From Smittia aterrima (taxonomy: Eukaryota; Arthropoda; Insecta; Diptera; Chironomidae), in assembly GCA_033063855.1 (NCBI GenBank), contig CP093829.1, positions 23,033,537 to 23,097,536 on the forward strand: 64,000 nt of DNA, written 5' to 3'. Shown in pieces: positions 35,781 through 50,543 of this stretch. The notes under the pieces were generated by a model that saw only the letters and a program-made list of their open reading frames with translations, did not search any database and was not told the DNA's origin. How positions within the stretch are numbered: position 1 is the stretch's first letter; every line of letters starts with the position of its first letter. The position numbers and the translations under genes are program-made.

Positions 35781-38700
35781 TCCAACTGTTGGCTGTTTTA
35801 TGCCAAATGAAGCGCGAGAAGCTTTCAGTTTGTGTGGGAAAGCTTTCAGATGCATAAAGTTTTAAACTTATTTTCATGAAAATTAATTGAAGAAGTTCTC
35901 GACAAGCTTTTAAGGGATTGTTCGTAAACTACGAGCGAGGGTGAAAGGGTGTCGATAATATTTCCATTAGCAGCCTAGGAAATATTAAGAAACGTAACAG
36001 GAAGAAATAGATTTAGTTTGAACGTAATTCACGAACAATTCCTTAAGTGAAAAGCTTCTCGCGTTCTAAACATCAGAAAACAGTAAAATAGTTAAGAATT
36101 GCAATGCAAATAAACAGTGCTTTTTAGCGATTAAGAAAGTGAAATGCGGCGTTAACCATTGAGAACCTAAAAGTGAAACTAAGTTAATTGAAAAACTATA
36201 AAATTATTTACACACACACACCAACTAATTGCGTTAAATCAAATTAGTTCGAAGAATTATTTTTATAAAAAAAATATGAATTTCATGCGTGCTTAAAGCT
36301 CTCACTGATTTCTAATCGTAATTGGGTTTCACTGAGCGTGATGACAAAGACAGAATGAGAAGGCAAAATCTAGATAGGTCGAAACTAATATGAAAAGATG
36401 ATTTTTTTGTCTGAAACCAAGTGCAACTTATGATAAGGCCGTCAATTCAACGAGATAATCTTTAGTTTGAAAGGGGAAACCTAATGAGTTTCGCCAGTTA
36501 CGAATTGTGATATGAAATCCTTATGCTTGAGTCTTCTTTACTTCCTTCCGCTTCTATGATCCATAACAGAATATTCATTGACTTAAAGTTATTCATTGAT
36601 CAATAGCTCACAGCAAACGAACCATAAATTTACATACATATCGCTCCAGCTATCTCCAAATGTCCAAATAAATAATCATTTATCATAGCAAACAGCAAAA
36701 AGAAGAAAATGAAAATCGAAACAACACAATAATTTTCTGTAGACGAGACTTGAGATATCAAAACACAGACACAAGTTGATAGACATGAGAACTCTATTTC
36801 GATTTAGACGAAGAGTTTTGAAATTCGATGAAGTTTTGCAGCTTCGACTGGAGAAATATTTTCGAGAAGAAGAGAGATCTTTGTTTTGCTGAAGAAAACA
36901 AAACTTTCCGAAGAAAAGTTTAAGACAATTCTGGGAAATTTCAAAAACTCCGACTCGTGGATTGAAAAATATTTCGTTTCAATTTTGCTTTGGGTGATTT
37001 GATTTCCGCACAATCCCCGAAAAGATTCGTGTTCTAGAAAAGTTCAATTGGAAATTCTCAAGATTTCTTTTAGTTTTAAATCAGCTCGTTCATCCAAGAA
37101 AGTCCAGGAATCTTTCCGGCAATAAAAACAACTTTTTAATTAAAGAGCTTTCTTAGTTTTTCAAAGATTACGAGCTTTCTTCCAAAACGAAAAAAAGCAC
37201 AAACCAACTTTCTCATGTAAGACAGGAATTCCCGATGAGAATAGCTTGGTCTCTCGTCTTAATTAATTTTATTCTTCGAGTGGAAAATTGCTAATTAAAA
37301 GTTTTTAAGTGTGTAACCACTCGCCATCGGAATCCGAGAACGATGAATTTATAATTTAATAACTTTATCAAGCTCGACGTGGTTTTGCGTATAGCACAGA
37401 AGATTGTAAGCTGCGCAACTCTCATCGCGTTGTGGTGACAGTAAATTTATTAAATAATTTAAAACAAACCGCAACTAATTAGAGTGACCATAAATTATGA
37501 GATTACGAAATTAAATTGCGCTCATTTCTATTGTTAACGATGGAGAGCGAATAATAATTTTTGAGTAAATGCAGCCGAGCCATGATTTGCACAAGTTCAT
37601 CGCCATCAGGCGAATAACAAAGTTTATTTGCATAATTAATTTCCTTGTCCACATTTATGAACTCTCCTGAGGAGTTAAAGCTTCAATTGTCTCAATGAAT
37701 CTTGGGCTTCTTTCCTTAAAGAGTTTACAACAACTTTTCCGTTCTCTTAGATAGAAAATTTAATATCGCCACAAGTTTTTGGTCGTCGGAAGTTTACTGA
37801 CAGTTCGTTGCCAAAATTTATTTTGGACGAGAGAGAAAAACACGAAGAACTCCAATTTACACGAAACGCGATCAAATAATTGAATCGTTTCCTGTTCTCA
37901 GCTGATAATATTAACCGCAAACAAAAACTTTTCTCTCGGAAACGATTCAAATCGATTGGAGATGCTCTGTTTGCTTTCGTTCTCGAGGTGATGTTCCAAA
38001 TGTTTCAGTTCAAGACTTTTGTTGTTTAGGACAAGATGAGCAAACAGAGTTTATCTACTCGAAGTGTTTGCAGTAATCCGAGGATAAGCTTTTGAGCAAG
38101 ATACGGAGACGATCTTAAATTAATTTTGCGGAAATATTTCTGTCAAGTTCCCTTAATTTATGATCGTCCCCTCAACTAACCGAATCGGATTCACAAATTT
38201 ATTGAATCGATAAAACATTTTTCTCATCAATTTAAACCATTTCTCTTCCCGATAATTGCATTTATTTTACATTCGTTTTCAACAAAACTGAATCAAGTTT
38301 CATTCATCAAAATCATGAATTGTAAAAGAGAACTTATGAATAAAAAAAACTTTACGATCAATACCATTACGACAAGAATCAATTTTGAGTTGTTTTGTTC
38401 CTAATTAGCATTTTCCAGCAATTTCTTTTATTGATTTTCTATAAAGAATTTTCCAGGTAATCAATAAAACGAAGGAAAACATTTTCCTCGAAAAAGTTCT
38501 GAACAAGAAAAAGGCTGAAACTGATTTTTCTTTTTGTTTCTCGATCGATTGGATTGGAATGAGGATTTCAAGTTCTCTTCAAAATCAGTTGACTTGAGCA
38601 ACACTCGGAACTTAAAATTAAAGAAGAAAAATCTCCATTTGCTTATGCAACCAGCGATTCAGAAGAAAAGTTTGAATTGAAAATATTTCTTCTTGAAAAA

Positions 38701-41700
38701 AAAAAGAAACAGCAAACTTGAATTGGAAAATTAGCATTCAACCCAAAGGCAGACTCTTGAGGGTGCGACTCTTAAATTTCCATAATATTCCACCTTCCTC
38801 TCATTCTTTTGAGTCGCGAAATTGTGCAATGATGCGATGATAAATATCTTTTCATATCTCACGCAATTTTCTTTGAATAATCTTTTTAAAATGCTAATTC
38901 CCCTTCAGTCACCGGTAAGCGAAAACAAAAAAGACGACGTCTGCCAAACTCATGCAAGGAAAACTGATTTGCATATCACATTACGCGAGTTGAGGCGAAA
39001 AAAAGTCGAGAGGAGTGTGATTTAGAAATCAATATCAAGGTGGATATCATCAAAGCCGCTGTTTGAAAACTATTTCCGACAAATATGTCGAATATAAGTG
39101 AAAGTTTCCGATTTTATGAAATCAAAAGTTTATTTGCCTCTGACAAAACGGAATTTGAATGACTCACAATGAAACAATTTAAAGTGACATCATCGAAGCA
39201 ACTGCAAAGTGCATGAGGAATCAAAGCGAACATTTGTTGCATTTGCGTCAATCGCTGAGACAGTTCGAGGGAGAATTCGAACTTGTTTGCTTTTCATGTT
39301 TATATTTTTGACTCGAGAAACATAAAAAGCGAGCAACAAATTACGATTTTACTTTTTTTTTGAGCCGGAGAGATTCGCGCGTGATTATCGGCTTTAAGTT
39401 TGTTTTGTTGAAAACAAACGTCGATGAGTGCTCAGCTACACGATAAGAGAATTAAATATTTGACAGTTCCAAACAAGATTTCTCCGCATTGCAAATAAAC
39501 GTTTCCTGAATCGTCGATTACAACTTTTTTTTCAGCAGGAATTCATTCGAGGGAATTGTGAAATGATCGCTTCCCTTGTTGCCTGAAACTAAATTAACAA
39601 TCAGCGGCGAATTGATTGCTTCCTCGCTGAATCTTTACGATTTCCCTTTCATTCGCGCTCGGAATCACTTTTCATCTTCTTAAATGAGCTTTCAGTTCCT
39701 ACTTACCTGATCTATTTCACTCTCAATCCCGTGGAATTTTAATTATTTTTCATTACACAATCGCTCGCTAACAAGCATCCATTCAAAGATCCGTCAGGTT
39801 GATTATAGTCTGCTGATGACGATGCAAGCAATCAGTGAATGAATGTCGGCGTTTGAATTACGCCCTGATTACCATCATAGTTCGTCACCGCTTCCAACGA
39901 AACTCAACGCTTTACAAAGACTTGTGCAATGGCACATCGACGAAGGCGAAGGTCATTGTCAATAGCGAGCGTTATATTTTCGACGATGAAATATCGAAAG
40001 GAAAAAAATTCACTTTTTGTGTGGAACAGAAAAAAATGCCGAAAACCTGTTGTGCTTGGCTGGAGAAAGTTTTTATTATTTTACATTTTTGGTTAGCCGC
40101 AAGCGAACGAGCAGACACAAAAAGTTCATAAATCTGTTTGGAATTCCATTCGATAATTCGTAACGATCGACAAATAATTTGCTGTGAAAATTGTCTTGAA
40201 GCTCTTTTGACACGAGATGACGATCAGTGTCAAATATTTGCTGAGTAGGAGAGGAAACATCTAATGCAGCAGGCGTCGATCTATTGTTCAAGTGAAACAT
40301 TCATTACCTCCAGTTATTCTGAATATGATTGAAGCCAGTTGATTAGAGGCGTCGATGAAATTGAAAGTGTTTGTTTAGGCAGCGACAGAAGTAGATAGAG
40401 CCCCCAATCAACCTCAATTGACGCAAGGGATCGCAATTATAAGTTTGAGTGAAATAGAAACCGAAGAAAAAAATCAATTAAGCTTTGTAATTCAATGATG
40501 AGAGAACTCCAAACGGAAATTATGTCAAGTCATTAATTAATAATTTGTCGAGGGTGACACCGCAATCAATTTTCGCTTCTCATCAAAGCCTCAGCTGATT
40601 TACGACTTGATGACCACGACTTGATCATCAGAGCACTCTTTTCAAATCAAACAAAAGCAGAAACACAAACATTAGCCGCGAGAGAAATCAAGCGACACCA
40701 CCTGTCCGTGGGTCACACTTCTCTTTCGTTTCCAGTTTCCCTCCAACTCATAATCGATTTCAATAAAGTTTTATATCCGGAAGGCGCTTGGAATGAATCG
40801 CAGGTGAACTCTGATACCGAAAGCTTAATTGCATTTCCATCATAAAAAATGAAAAATGATTCTTTTGTTAGCCGAGCCGCTGTTTCACTTTCTTCTGTGA
40901 AATGTAATCTTTCGACTTCGTTCACTGACCGATATGCGATTGCTTTAAAATGTCCGTTGTCGCTTTTTCGTGTGTGCGAGACATTGAATTGTTGAATGAA
41001 AGAAAAGCTCTCGCGCGCTTTGTTTATTCAAATAATCTTTTCATTTACATAAAAGTTGGTAAATGGAAAGTGTTTCGAGTGTGCTATCGACAATGTTATT
41101 ACAGCTTAAGAGGTTTCTTATCCTCGACGATCTTCGTTTATTCGATTTTGATTGAGTTTATTGTCGTGTACAATAATTTCTCTCAACCATTGTTGATTTC
41201 CTTGACTTTTCAACAGTTTCTCATTCTCGCAAAGATGATTAATCATTCGACCAGTATTTAATTGACCATTGAGTGTAGAACCATCGTCTCAAGATAATAA
41301 AAAGGGAAAACTGGTTTAATTTCAAGGACTTCGTCTTGAGAGAAATCGAAAGCTAAAGGGTAATTGATGCGTAAGACGAGTCTCTTTTGTGGGTGTCGCA
41401 ATTCGAGGAATTCAAAGTTTTTTCTTCTTCTCGTCATGAATGTTTCATAACCGAAACCGCGATCCACGCAAGCATCGTTGTCATTGCTCTGCAACAGCTC
41501 AAGCGTTGCTAATTGAAAGTGAAAATCTCTGAGAACGAAGGCAAGATATTTAAAATCCCATTTTGGTCATCAAGTTTTGTAATGCGCAGCTTCATTGTTG
41601 ATACACATAACGACAATAAAAAAAGAGTTTAACAAAAAAAAAAACAAGAGCGAACTCGATCCAGCGCGTACATTTTCGATTTCATTTATCCTTGAAATGA

Positions 41701-44700
41701 AAGTTGTTTGCTCACTTCTTGCTTCGTGTTTCCAGGCATGTCGAGCTGTTGAGAAAGAAATTTCAACCTTTTCCTCCGTTTCTCCCTCTCGAAGCTTATT
41801 TATGAGACAGTTTTAACGAGGAACGAAAACAAACTCGACCGGACGACGATCGGGCAGGGCTTTAAGTTCATTAAAGCAGCGATGTCATAAGAGGCGAAAG
41901 AAAGGAGGCAATAAATAAGTTTAATGCGTAGAAAGAAATTGCAAATCGAATGAAGCACTCGCGACTGATTTCTTCCGCGTTTCTTTCAACTTCAATCGAT
42001 CACACGAAAGATCACTTACATTTCAGGTTTTAGCAAAGAGTTGTGGTTGATGAACATTTTGTTCAATAAATATTCTTTAAAGAAAGATCAGTTTACAAGA
42101 TCTCACGATGCAGTCTCAACCTTGACGATTCGCCACTTCCAAGAATCGAAATCTTTTCCGCTCAAAAGCTTTCTTTAACATTTTTTCTTTAATCGAATCA
42201 TATTTCACACGAATCAAAACTTCTCTTTTCACGGCCGCCAATATTAATTGCTCTGAGTTATTATGATCGAATTAATTAAATGAGAAATTTCCTCCACGAA
42301 CAATCAATGCTTTTTGAAATATCTTCTTTCGCAATTTATTTTTGGTGTGAAGTGAAAATTGATGTTTCACGTCCACTCACTGAACTCGGACGCCACACAA
42401 ATTTCTAATTAAAGCGAATATTTTCGAAATATTTATTTACGTCGAGACATTACGCATGCTGAGCCGTTTGGCGATGCTTACCGTCACTGCATTGCATGGC
42501 GAGACGCGGAAATTTTATCAAACGACTCATTACATCAAAATAGCATCAGCATAATGTGCCATGAATCACCGAGGCCTCGAGTCATGTCGCTTAAGCTAAA
42601 TAAATTGTGTTGCACAGGCGAGGATTGAAAACAAGCACAAGCTGAATGGATTCGCGTAACCATCGGATGAAAAATCATGTCAAGCTGAAGCGCTTGCAAA
42701 AATAGAAGAAGAAATTATCAAACGATGTATGTTTTCTGTTTTCACTCGCTTATGCAAATGAAAGCCAAACGTGGAGAGCGATTTAATGCATTCGAGAATT
42801 GCATAAAAGTCTTTGGCTTCGGGATGAATCCTCTCCTCTTGGTCGAAGATGATTTGCGTAATGTTCCGCGAGATGGAACAGACAAATCGGCGAAATAATG
42901 CGTAACACCGAAAAAATGCTCAAGCGATGAGCATTGAAAGCCACAAACCCGACAATTTAAATCTCCATGCAACAATTTGTGTTCGTCTAAAACTCCGTTT
43001 TGTTTACAAATTCTCTTGGTGAAATGTTTTGCAAGTCACTTGGGAGTTCTTTGAAAGAGTTTTCGCCAAACAAACGAAGCCGAACTGCTATTGCAGAACG
43101 AAAGTGTTTGTGTCGAGATGAATTGTGCCATTTCTTCGCTACCGTGAGCTGAGTGATTGAAAAATGCGTTCGTCCGAAGTTGGAATGAATCAGAGTTTGA
43201 TCGTAACACTTATGGTGACGATCGATGATTTAATTGAATATTTCTCTTGCTCAAGACAAAAAAAAAAGCTTATCGATCGTTTAGAAGGAGAAAAAATGGC
43301 ATTTGATGTTGTGTGGTTACGAGAGCTTGTTAAGTCATACGAAAAAGCAAAGAAACGTGAAAACGACAAACCAGATCACTTTTTCTTTCAGCTGAGAACA
43401 TCAAGCGAACTTCTCTCTTTCCGTTTCGATTTCATTTGTTTTTCTTCGCTTCTGTCGAGCTGCTCAGCGCTGTTAAGCCTTTTGCTTAGTTTTCTGTTTC
43501 TTTTTCTTCAGCTTTTGGTTTTCTTCAGCTCTCTGCTTCGCCTCGAGTTTCTTTCCGATATACCATACAACGCCTTTTCATAATTCAATTCAGTTTCTAC
43601 TCAGACGCGAAACGACGATCATCGACTCAAAAATCGGGGCGACAAATAAATAAATAATTATTCGTAGAGTGCTTGGACTTGAATTGAAATTTGATGAAAG
43701 TTTTATAAGAAATTTCATCGAGAAAGTTAGGAGAGAATTAAAAGTTAATCCTTTAAAAAATTGTTTTATTTAAATGTGAAAAGCAAATCATTTGAGTGTC
43801 AACATTTCTTCATTAAACAATTTCCAATTTACGCCGCAAATTAAATTTTATTGCTGAAAAAAGTGAAATTTAATTTAAGTGCATCTGCAAGGATACAACG
43901 CCCGAGACGAGGAATAGTTCAAGGTAATAAATTAAAGAGATTCATTGGAAATTTTTCTCAAATGCCTGGAAATTGGCCAATAAATATTTTTCTCACAATT
44001 CCGCGAAATGGAATCTTTCGTCAAGCGACAAAGTGTGTGCAAGTAATTTGACTTTTATGAGCTTTACGTGATTCAGTTGATTTGCTTTGTTGTCTACTGT
44101 TTTGACAATTTCGAGCAGAGAAGAAATGGTTATGAGACAATGGACGTTGCTTAAGTCGACGCGTGAGTCGTGAGAATTATCCAGGAAATTTCAGTTCAAA
44201 CGATTGCCATCTGCGATTTCATTGTAGCTTAAAGTTCGATTGTGTCATACTCACTCGAATTATAAAATTAAATGATTGCCAAATGTGTCGTGAACCGCGG
44301 GCGAATTTAATTATTTGCGATGCAGGATGTGATTTCAAATATTCATCATAATTTTCCCATTGTTGAAGTTCCACGCTTGGTCGATGAAGATCCACAAAAA
44401 AAAAGAGCTCTCGCACCGATGGTGTTTCGTCAGATGGATTGTGTACTTGAAATGAAGCTGCGGAAGCAATCATCCATTGGTTCTGGTTCAATGACAACAA
44501 AGACCTTAATCACCATCAGAAAAGCGTTTCTTGCTGTCTCGCAGGGCTCGGCATCTAATCTCTTTGCGGCATCAAGCCATTACAAGTGCACCGATCGTTT
44601 AAGCCCTGACATACTTCTTAACACGAAAGAAACTTCTCGCTTCTTCAATCCATCTCCGCTCTTTTCTCTGAAGCTTCGTTTTCGGAATTTCATTTCCATC

Positions 44701-47700
44701 AAGTAGCAATTTCCAATCAGCAGCAGCTCTCGTTTATGCTTTGTTTGTTTTCTTAGCATGTTTGCGAGTAAAAACAAACAATTTCAATTGCTGCTTCGCG
44801 AGAGATCAATTGAATGAGGAGTTTCTTTCTGATGAATAAAGACTCTGGACTTTATTTAGAATTAAAAGCTTTCATTTTTCTCTGGAGATGTTCAGGAATG
44901 AAAGCTCTTCAATTAAATTGAATTTCAATTTTTCGGATCATTTGTCTCCCTCAAAGCTTCTCTTTCGCCGTTACAAAGCAGCGAACGCGGAATCGGATCA
45001 TTTCACAATGAAAGTTCTTTATTGTTGTTAAATATCTATTTTCGCTGTAAAAATTACTCGGTAAATCGTATATTAATTTCGTTTTGTTTCTTTTCTTCTC
45101 ATTCGCTCTCGTACACAAAAATTTTCGTTTCGAATCTATTATTATCATCATTAAGCTTCACAACTAAATCGAAACTTTACATCGAGACGATCGAAAAATT
45201 CCCAACACGGAAAAAAAAGCTCCGGCGAGTCTTTCTCTCGCGTGTACAAGATTTTACTTCAAATTGAATTGGCAAATAATTGGTGAAGGAAAAATTCGCT
45301 GAGCATGAATCAGCGATTAATACTTTATTGCGATGCATTGAACTGGCATGAACGCTGCTCAGACTGTGATAGAAATTGTAGTCATTAGTCGGCTTTTATC
45401 TTGAGCTTGCTTGAGACATGGTGTTGAATCGTGATGACTTTGTCTCTATCCCTTTTGGAATTGAGATGTCGTCGCTGTAACCTGAGAAAAATAACAGATC
45501 TTGAACTTCAAGCTCAAGACGCTGTCCAAACAAATTCATTCGAAGCCGGAACAAAGAAGAAATCCAATCGCTCGAACTTTTCTTTTCACTCTTGACAACC
45601 ACGTCGTATGTTAATCGAACGAAAACGAAATGAACCTTTGGTGGAATGCCGAAAACGAGATGACGAAGCACTAAAATCACTTTCATTTCTCGAGTCACCT
45701 GAGACCACGAGAAGAAGGAAAACGAGACATGATCGCATACGTTAAATGTAATGGAATTTAAACCCCGCGGTCATAAAGAGCTGTGGCTGCTGATGTCGCT
45801 CAATGGCACCATTGAACTACTTTCCACTTCTACTTGGTGACTCAAGTCCATCAACTTTTGTGATTGATTGTTGCATTTGCTTGTCGATGATCGAACATGA
45901 TGCGATTACGAATCAGGTTCGCGAGACAAATCCTAATGAGAAAATAATTAGATTTGAACAAATTAAATGAAGCTTTACTTTGTGAATAACTTTCAAAGTC
46001 GTCTCGCACCATTTCATGGCTCAATGAAGAAATTCCCCTGACGTCTTCTTCTTCACTCGACAAGACTTTGATTTCACGCAGAACGTGTTTCGTGTCCATT
46101 GACTTGCTTTTATCAAAAATGACAACAAAGTTGGGCGCCTCCGTTCATCGATCATAACTTTCACTGCTGGACTTTCTGTTTCTTTTGTGACTCTTCTTAA
46201 TCAACGTCGATGATGTTTTCTCCTCTTTTCACGAAAAAAATTCGGACCCACCTCGTCGAAGACCTTTCTTCAAGATTTTCCCTCGCAGATCTTTTTTTTT
46301 GCGATTAATGTTTCTCTGCGTCTTGCATCGGTGAACTTCACTCGAATTATTAATTACCGGCAGAAAAATGCAGAAAGAAAAGATTTCCAATTCTGGGAGA
46401 ACAATAAAAAAGCGCATGATGGAAAGTGCCCATAAAAGTTTTTCTCCGCTTAAGCGACCGCTTCGAGGTTCGAACGGAAGATTCTCCAGCGAGACTTGCA
46501 TGTTGCTTTAACCCAGAAAATTAATTTTGCATTAAGCTACTCGACGCAAGCAAAAGAAAAAGAGTCGTGTGCCCAAATCATAAGCTAACGATAAAATAAA
46601 AAGTCGCCGTTGTTGAACATAAACTGTCATTAAATGTTTTTTTTTCGATTCGATTGAATGCGAACGAATGTAAATGCACATAAATCCTCAAAACGATGTC
46701 AATCGAAAGAAACTTTGAGTTCATTTAGAAAATGTTTAATTGAATTTTCATGAATATTAAGCGACGCTGGAAGTGGGTCGATGGGCAGATATTTTCAACT
46801 TAATTGCTGATCTCTGACTAATTCAACGAAATTTCCATCGAAAATCCAATTTCGCAAGCCGCTAAATTCACTTTGTAATTGAAATCCGGCAAATTAGTTA
46901 GCGCTGGATCAAAAGAAGGCTAAGCGACACTTCAATTGCTGTTTTTCGAGTGAGTGAGTGATACACATTCATCATTTCGAGATCGCCGAGGCGGAGGGAG
47001 ATAAAGCTTCTTATTTGGACAGCTTATGGTTCAAGCTCGACACTCTAAGTTGTCTAATTGTTAAGTATCAAAAAAGACTTTCGTCCAAGGCTCTCCACCT
47101 TCGAGAAAAAAAACGAGACATTCAAGAATTCAAGACAACAGCCTCGGCTTGTTCTCTGCAGTCTCATAACTCTCTGTCTCTCATATTTATCTGTCTGCTC
47201 TGTCTCCGCCCGGCATCAGACCGCACGCCACCAACAACAACGATTTCGTTGGAGCTTTTGTGTCATGAACAGAATTTACAAACAATTTTCGATGCAAAGC
47301 AAATGCTGCCACTCCTTTGCTGCAATGTTATTTGTAATCGCTCTTATTCAAAGAGTCTCTCTGCCCATTGTCATGCAAATTATCGAACTTGAAGTTTAGG
47401 CAACAGTTATTTGTTTGTTTATCATTATTGGCTCGTGAGCTGAACCTCGAGATTAATCTGATTCGCTTAAAGTCGTGAGATTTGGCTGTGGAAGTCGCGT
47501 CGAGAATCTATTTATAGGAAATTATTGGAATTGGCACAGTACGAGCTCGTTTCGTCAGCTCAAGATTATGGAAGGACGAGTTTTTATTCAATTACCGTTT
47601 AATGTCGAAACGAAAAGAGAAAAAGTTATATCCGCGTGTGATGTCAGAGTGCGCTGTAAGCTCTTGGGGGACTTTTGTGAGAACCATTCGACAAAGAGGA

Positions 47701-50542
47701 GAGTCGACTGTTATGCAAGCACGTGACAGTCTCTAATGAGCTAATCAGACCAGTTTTAGCTTCATGCTCGCACTTCGTAGACTTTCGCACTGCGTCGAGT
47801 GCAGGTAATGCGTTTGACATGCATAATCACAACATCGAAGACGGGTTTAGTTTGTTGTCGGAACATTCGGAAGCAATGTCGGTCAATTAAAGTATTTCCA
47901 AATGGGCTTGAGTTTGATTGAATGCTTCGGTAGGAGATTTTAATTGGCGTATCGATAAATTGTGTCCGACATAGATTGCGTGCCAGAAACGAGTAGAAAA
48001 GCAAGTCGAAAGGGCGATTAGAAATTCTGTAAATGTAAACAAGCTTATTGTGCAAGTAGACACTCGCGACTTAACATTTTCTAAATCTTTTTGGCATTCG
48101 ATTAATCGACGAGAAGGCTAAGTGAGTTCAATCGACATTTTTCTCTCAGGTTTCATCATAAATATTTCAAAAAACTAAAAACATAAACTTAATCGCTCGT
48201 CCACGAACCGCAGACTCTCATTACACGATTGAACATTCCAAAAAGAGCATTGCTCAATAAATAATGTTTGTTCGGTCTTCGCGGGTAGCAATCATCAGGA
48301 AAATCTCTGACGTTTCAATTAACTTCAATTCGTTAGCGCAACTCAAAATTACTCATTGACGAGTTCTCGGAGCAATTAAGTTCTTTGGCCCAGAATCGAG
48401 TCATCGTCTTGCAGGTTGAAGAAGTTGCGCAAAACTTTTATGATGATGAAAGCTGAGACCAATTTTGTGTGTGAAAAGCATGTTTGACCTAATGCGACAG
48501 CCCATCACACAATGTTACAAACGATTGCGTGACAAATGTTGCAGATTAAAATGTTTTGAGAAAGATTTAAAATTCCTGCGAAATGTTTCAAACCTAAAAC
48601 TGCAGCAATTCGTGGGAGAAACTCTTCGTTGTTTGCTTGCACAAAGACTGAACTTGAGAGCAACTCGATTACCCTTCGTATTAGTTAAAGTTTAACGATC
48701 TCGTTTATGATCAAACGATTTGCTCTTATGTTCTTGCAATTTTCACTTTCCATCGATTGTTGAGATTTTTCTTTGCTTCATGGAAGTGAACAGCGAATGA
48801 GAAACTCGAGCTAAACAACATTAACTTCAAGATCATAAGAAACTTAATCTAAAACGTTTAAAAAGTCTTGTTTGAGTTGTTGTCTGAAGCAACTGTGGGC
48901 TGATCAAAAAAAGTTGAAGGACTTGACGTTGATTCATCTCTCATTAGTCATTAGACATCATCAACATTACAAAGTGCACCTCCACACAAAACCTCGCGAT
49001 CTCCAAATCGCGGAAACAATGGAAACTTTTTTCCCCCTCGGACGATGTTCAAAGAGTTTGCTAATGAAACAATGCTCGAGAAAAACTGTTGAAGCAATTA
49101 AAGTTTTATTAAAAATCGCTGTTTATTTTCACTTGCAAATTCATTAGTTTTCATTAACAAATCACTTCTTTTCTCGCTCGTGCTCGTGTCTTGCCTCTAA
49201 GAAGAAAGAAAGAAAAGAAACTTTACAGCATGTGCAATTAAGAAAGTGGCGGATAAGCAGATTTGCTGCAGGTGAAAAATTGATTGGCTTTAGTCGCGAT
49301 TCGAGCATTCTAGTGCATGAATTTCTTTCATTTTCGTTTCGCTTGGCAGTGAAATTTATTATTTCAAGTTTAAAAAAAACTGTTTTTTTGTTCGATCGTG
49401 ACTTTCCGTTTCAAGTCTTTCGAGCTGCTCGACAAGTCGCGTTAATTTGACGCCAGCGCGTCTTGAAAGCTTGTAAATCCCGCAAGGCGTGCGATTAACT
49501 CGTGGCTTGATTAAGATAAGTCAGTAAACATGCTTCAATAAATATTTGACTTAACAATGCTCTGGTCGAGAGAGAGAGACGAGGAAGTTTTCTTCAATGG
49601 AATTCGCGAAAAATATTTCTCCTTTCGATTGAAAGTGTTAGAGATTAAGATGAAATTGCTCGATTTCTGATTCTTCAAACTCGTTGCGTGTTGTGGAGAA
49701 AGCTTCAGCCTCACATCATAATTTGTTTAAGCATCGAATGAAACAAATCTTCAACCGCACCACCAAATCGTGTCGATCCATTTAACATTCATCTGATAAA
49801 TTCACGTGGAACTGAAGCGTTAAAAAGAAACATTTCATAATCGAATTAATCAGAGATCGTTTTCATTTCTTTTCGCCGCGTGAACTGAAAATTTAACTTG
49901 ATTTATTGATTTGTTCATGGGAATCTCGATCAGTCGCGCGTCGAGGGGAATTCACACGAAAAATCCGAAAGACAAAAAGTTAATTTGTTAATTTACTGCT
50001 TTTTCTCCCGCGATCGCCGTAAGACATTCCATTAACTGAAACAAAAGCCAAATCGACTTGCATTTGCTCCAGATTTCTTTTTCCATTTCTTTCGTCAAGT
50101 CATCGAGAGACTCTTTTGTTGCGATTCGTTGGACATTAAACTCGTCGAGCCAAAAATATTCAAATGAAATTGAAAGTAATTGAGGATCATTATCTCGTTT
50201 GGTTGAGCTTAATGAAAGCCGAAAAATTAAAAGTAAGAAGATGAAATCGTAGCAAGTCTGAATTCGTCACGAGCCGAGTTTCAATTACAACTCTAATTAC
50301 ACCTCAGACAATTCAACCGATTGAAAACGATTTCAAGCTTCTCTGCGACCCAAGACGATCAATTCACATGAGCATAAATTTTATTGATGCGGTTTGTTTT
50401 CAGAAGAGAGAGAGAAAGTTGAACAATTTTCTTGTAGTATCAACTGTAATAAACGTTTTATGTCGCTTCGGAAGCGGTGATTCGATAACTTCTTACATCA
50501 GCACATTAATAACTTTTTCTTTCGATTTCTTGTTTGTTACAG
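35781..50542. other. About 15 kb without recognisable genes
   Basis: Both strands were read; only short, family-less frames were found, for example 44320-44706 (128 codons with ATG) and 46958-47392. An isolated perfect splice donor (CAG|gtaagt) lies on the minus strand at 39707, possibly the end of a non-coding exon. The end of this stretch must contain the non-coding first exon of the large secreted-protein gene, because that coding exon starts right after a tgtttgttacag acceptor at 50542. The length suggests regulatory DNA. Confidence 0.35.
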
Positions 50543-50543
50543 A

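Noticed and set aside
42742..42975. Cys/His-containing minus-strand frame resembling a zinc finger
   Set aside because: Cys/His spacing does not fit C2H2 or other finger patterns, and the frame starts at TTG.
44320..44706. 128-codon plus-strand frame with ATG
   Set aside because: No domain, no promoter or splice context, and overlapping open frames on the other strand; compatible with chance.
46455..46475. tRNA B-box-like aggttcgaac
   Set aside because: The B box does not end in CC and there is no A box or cloverleaf.
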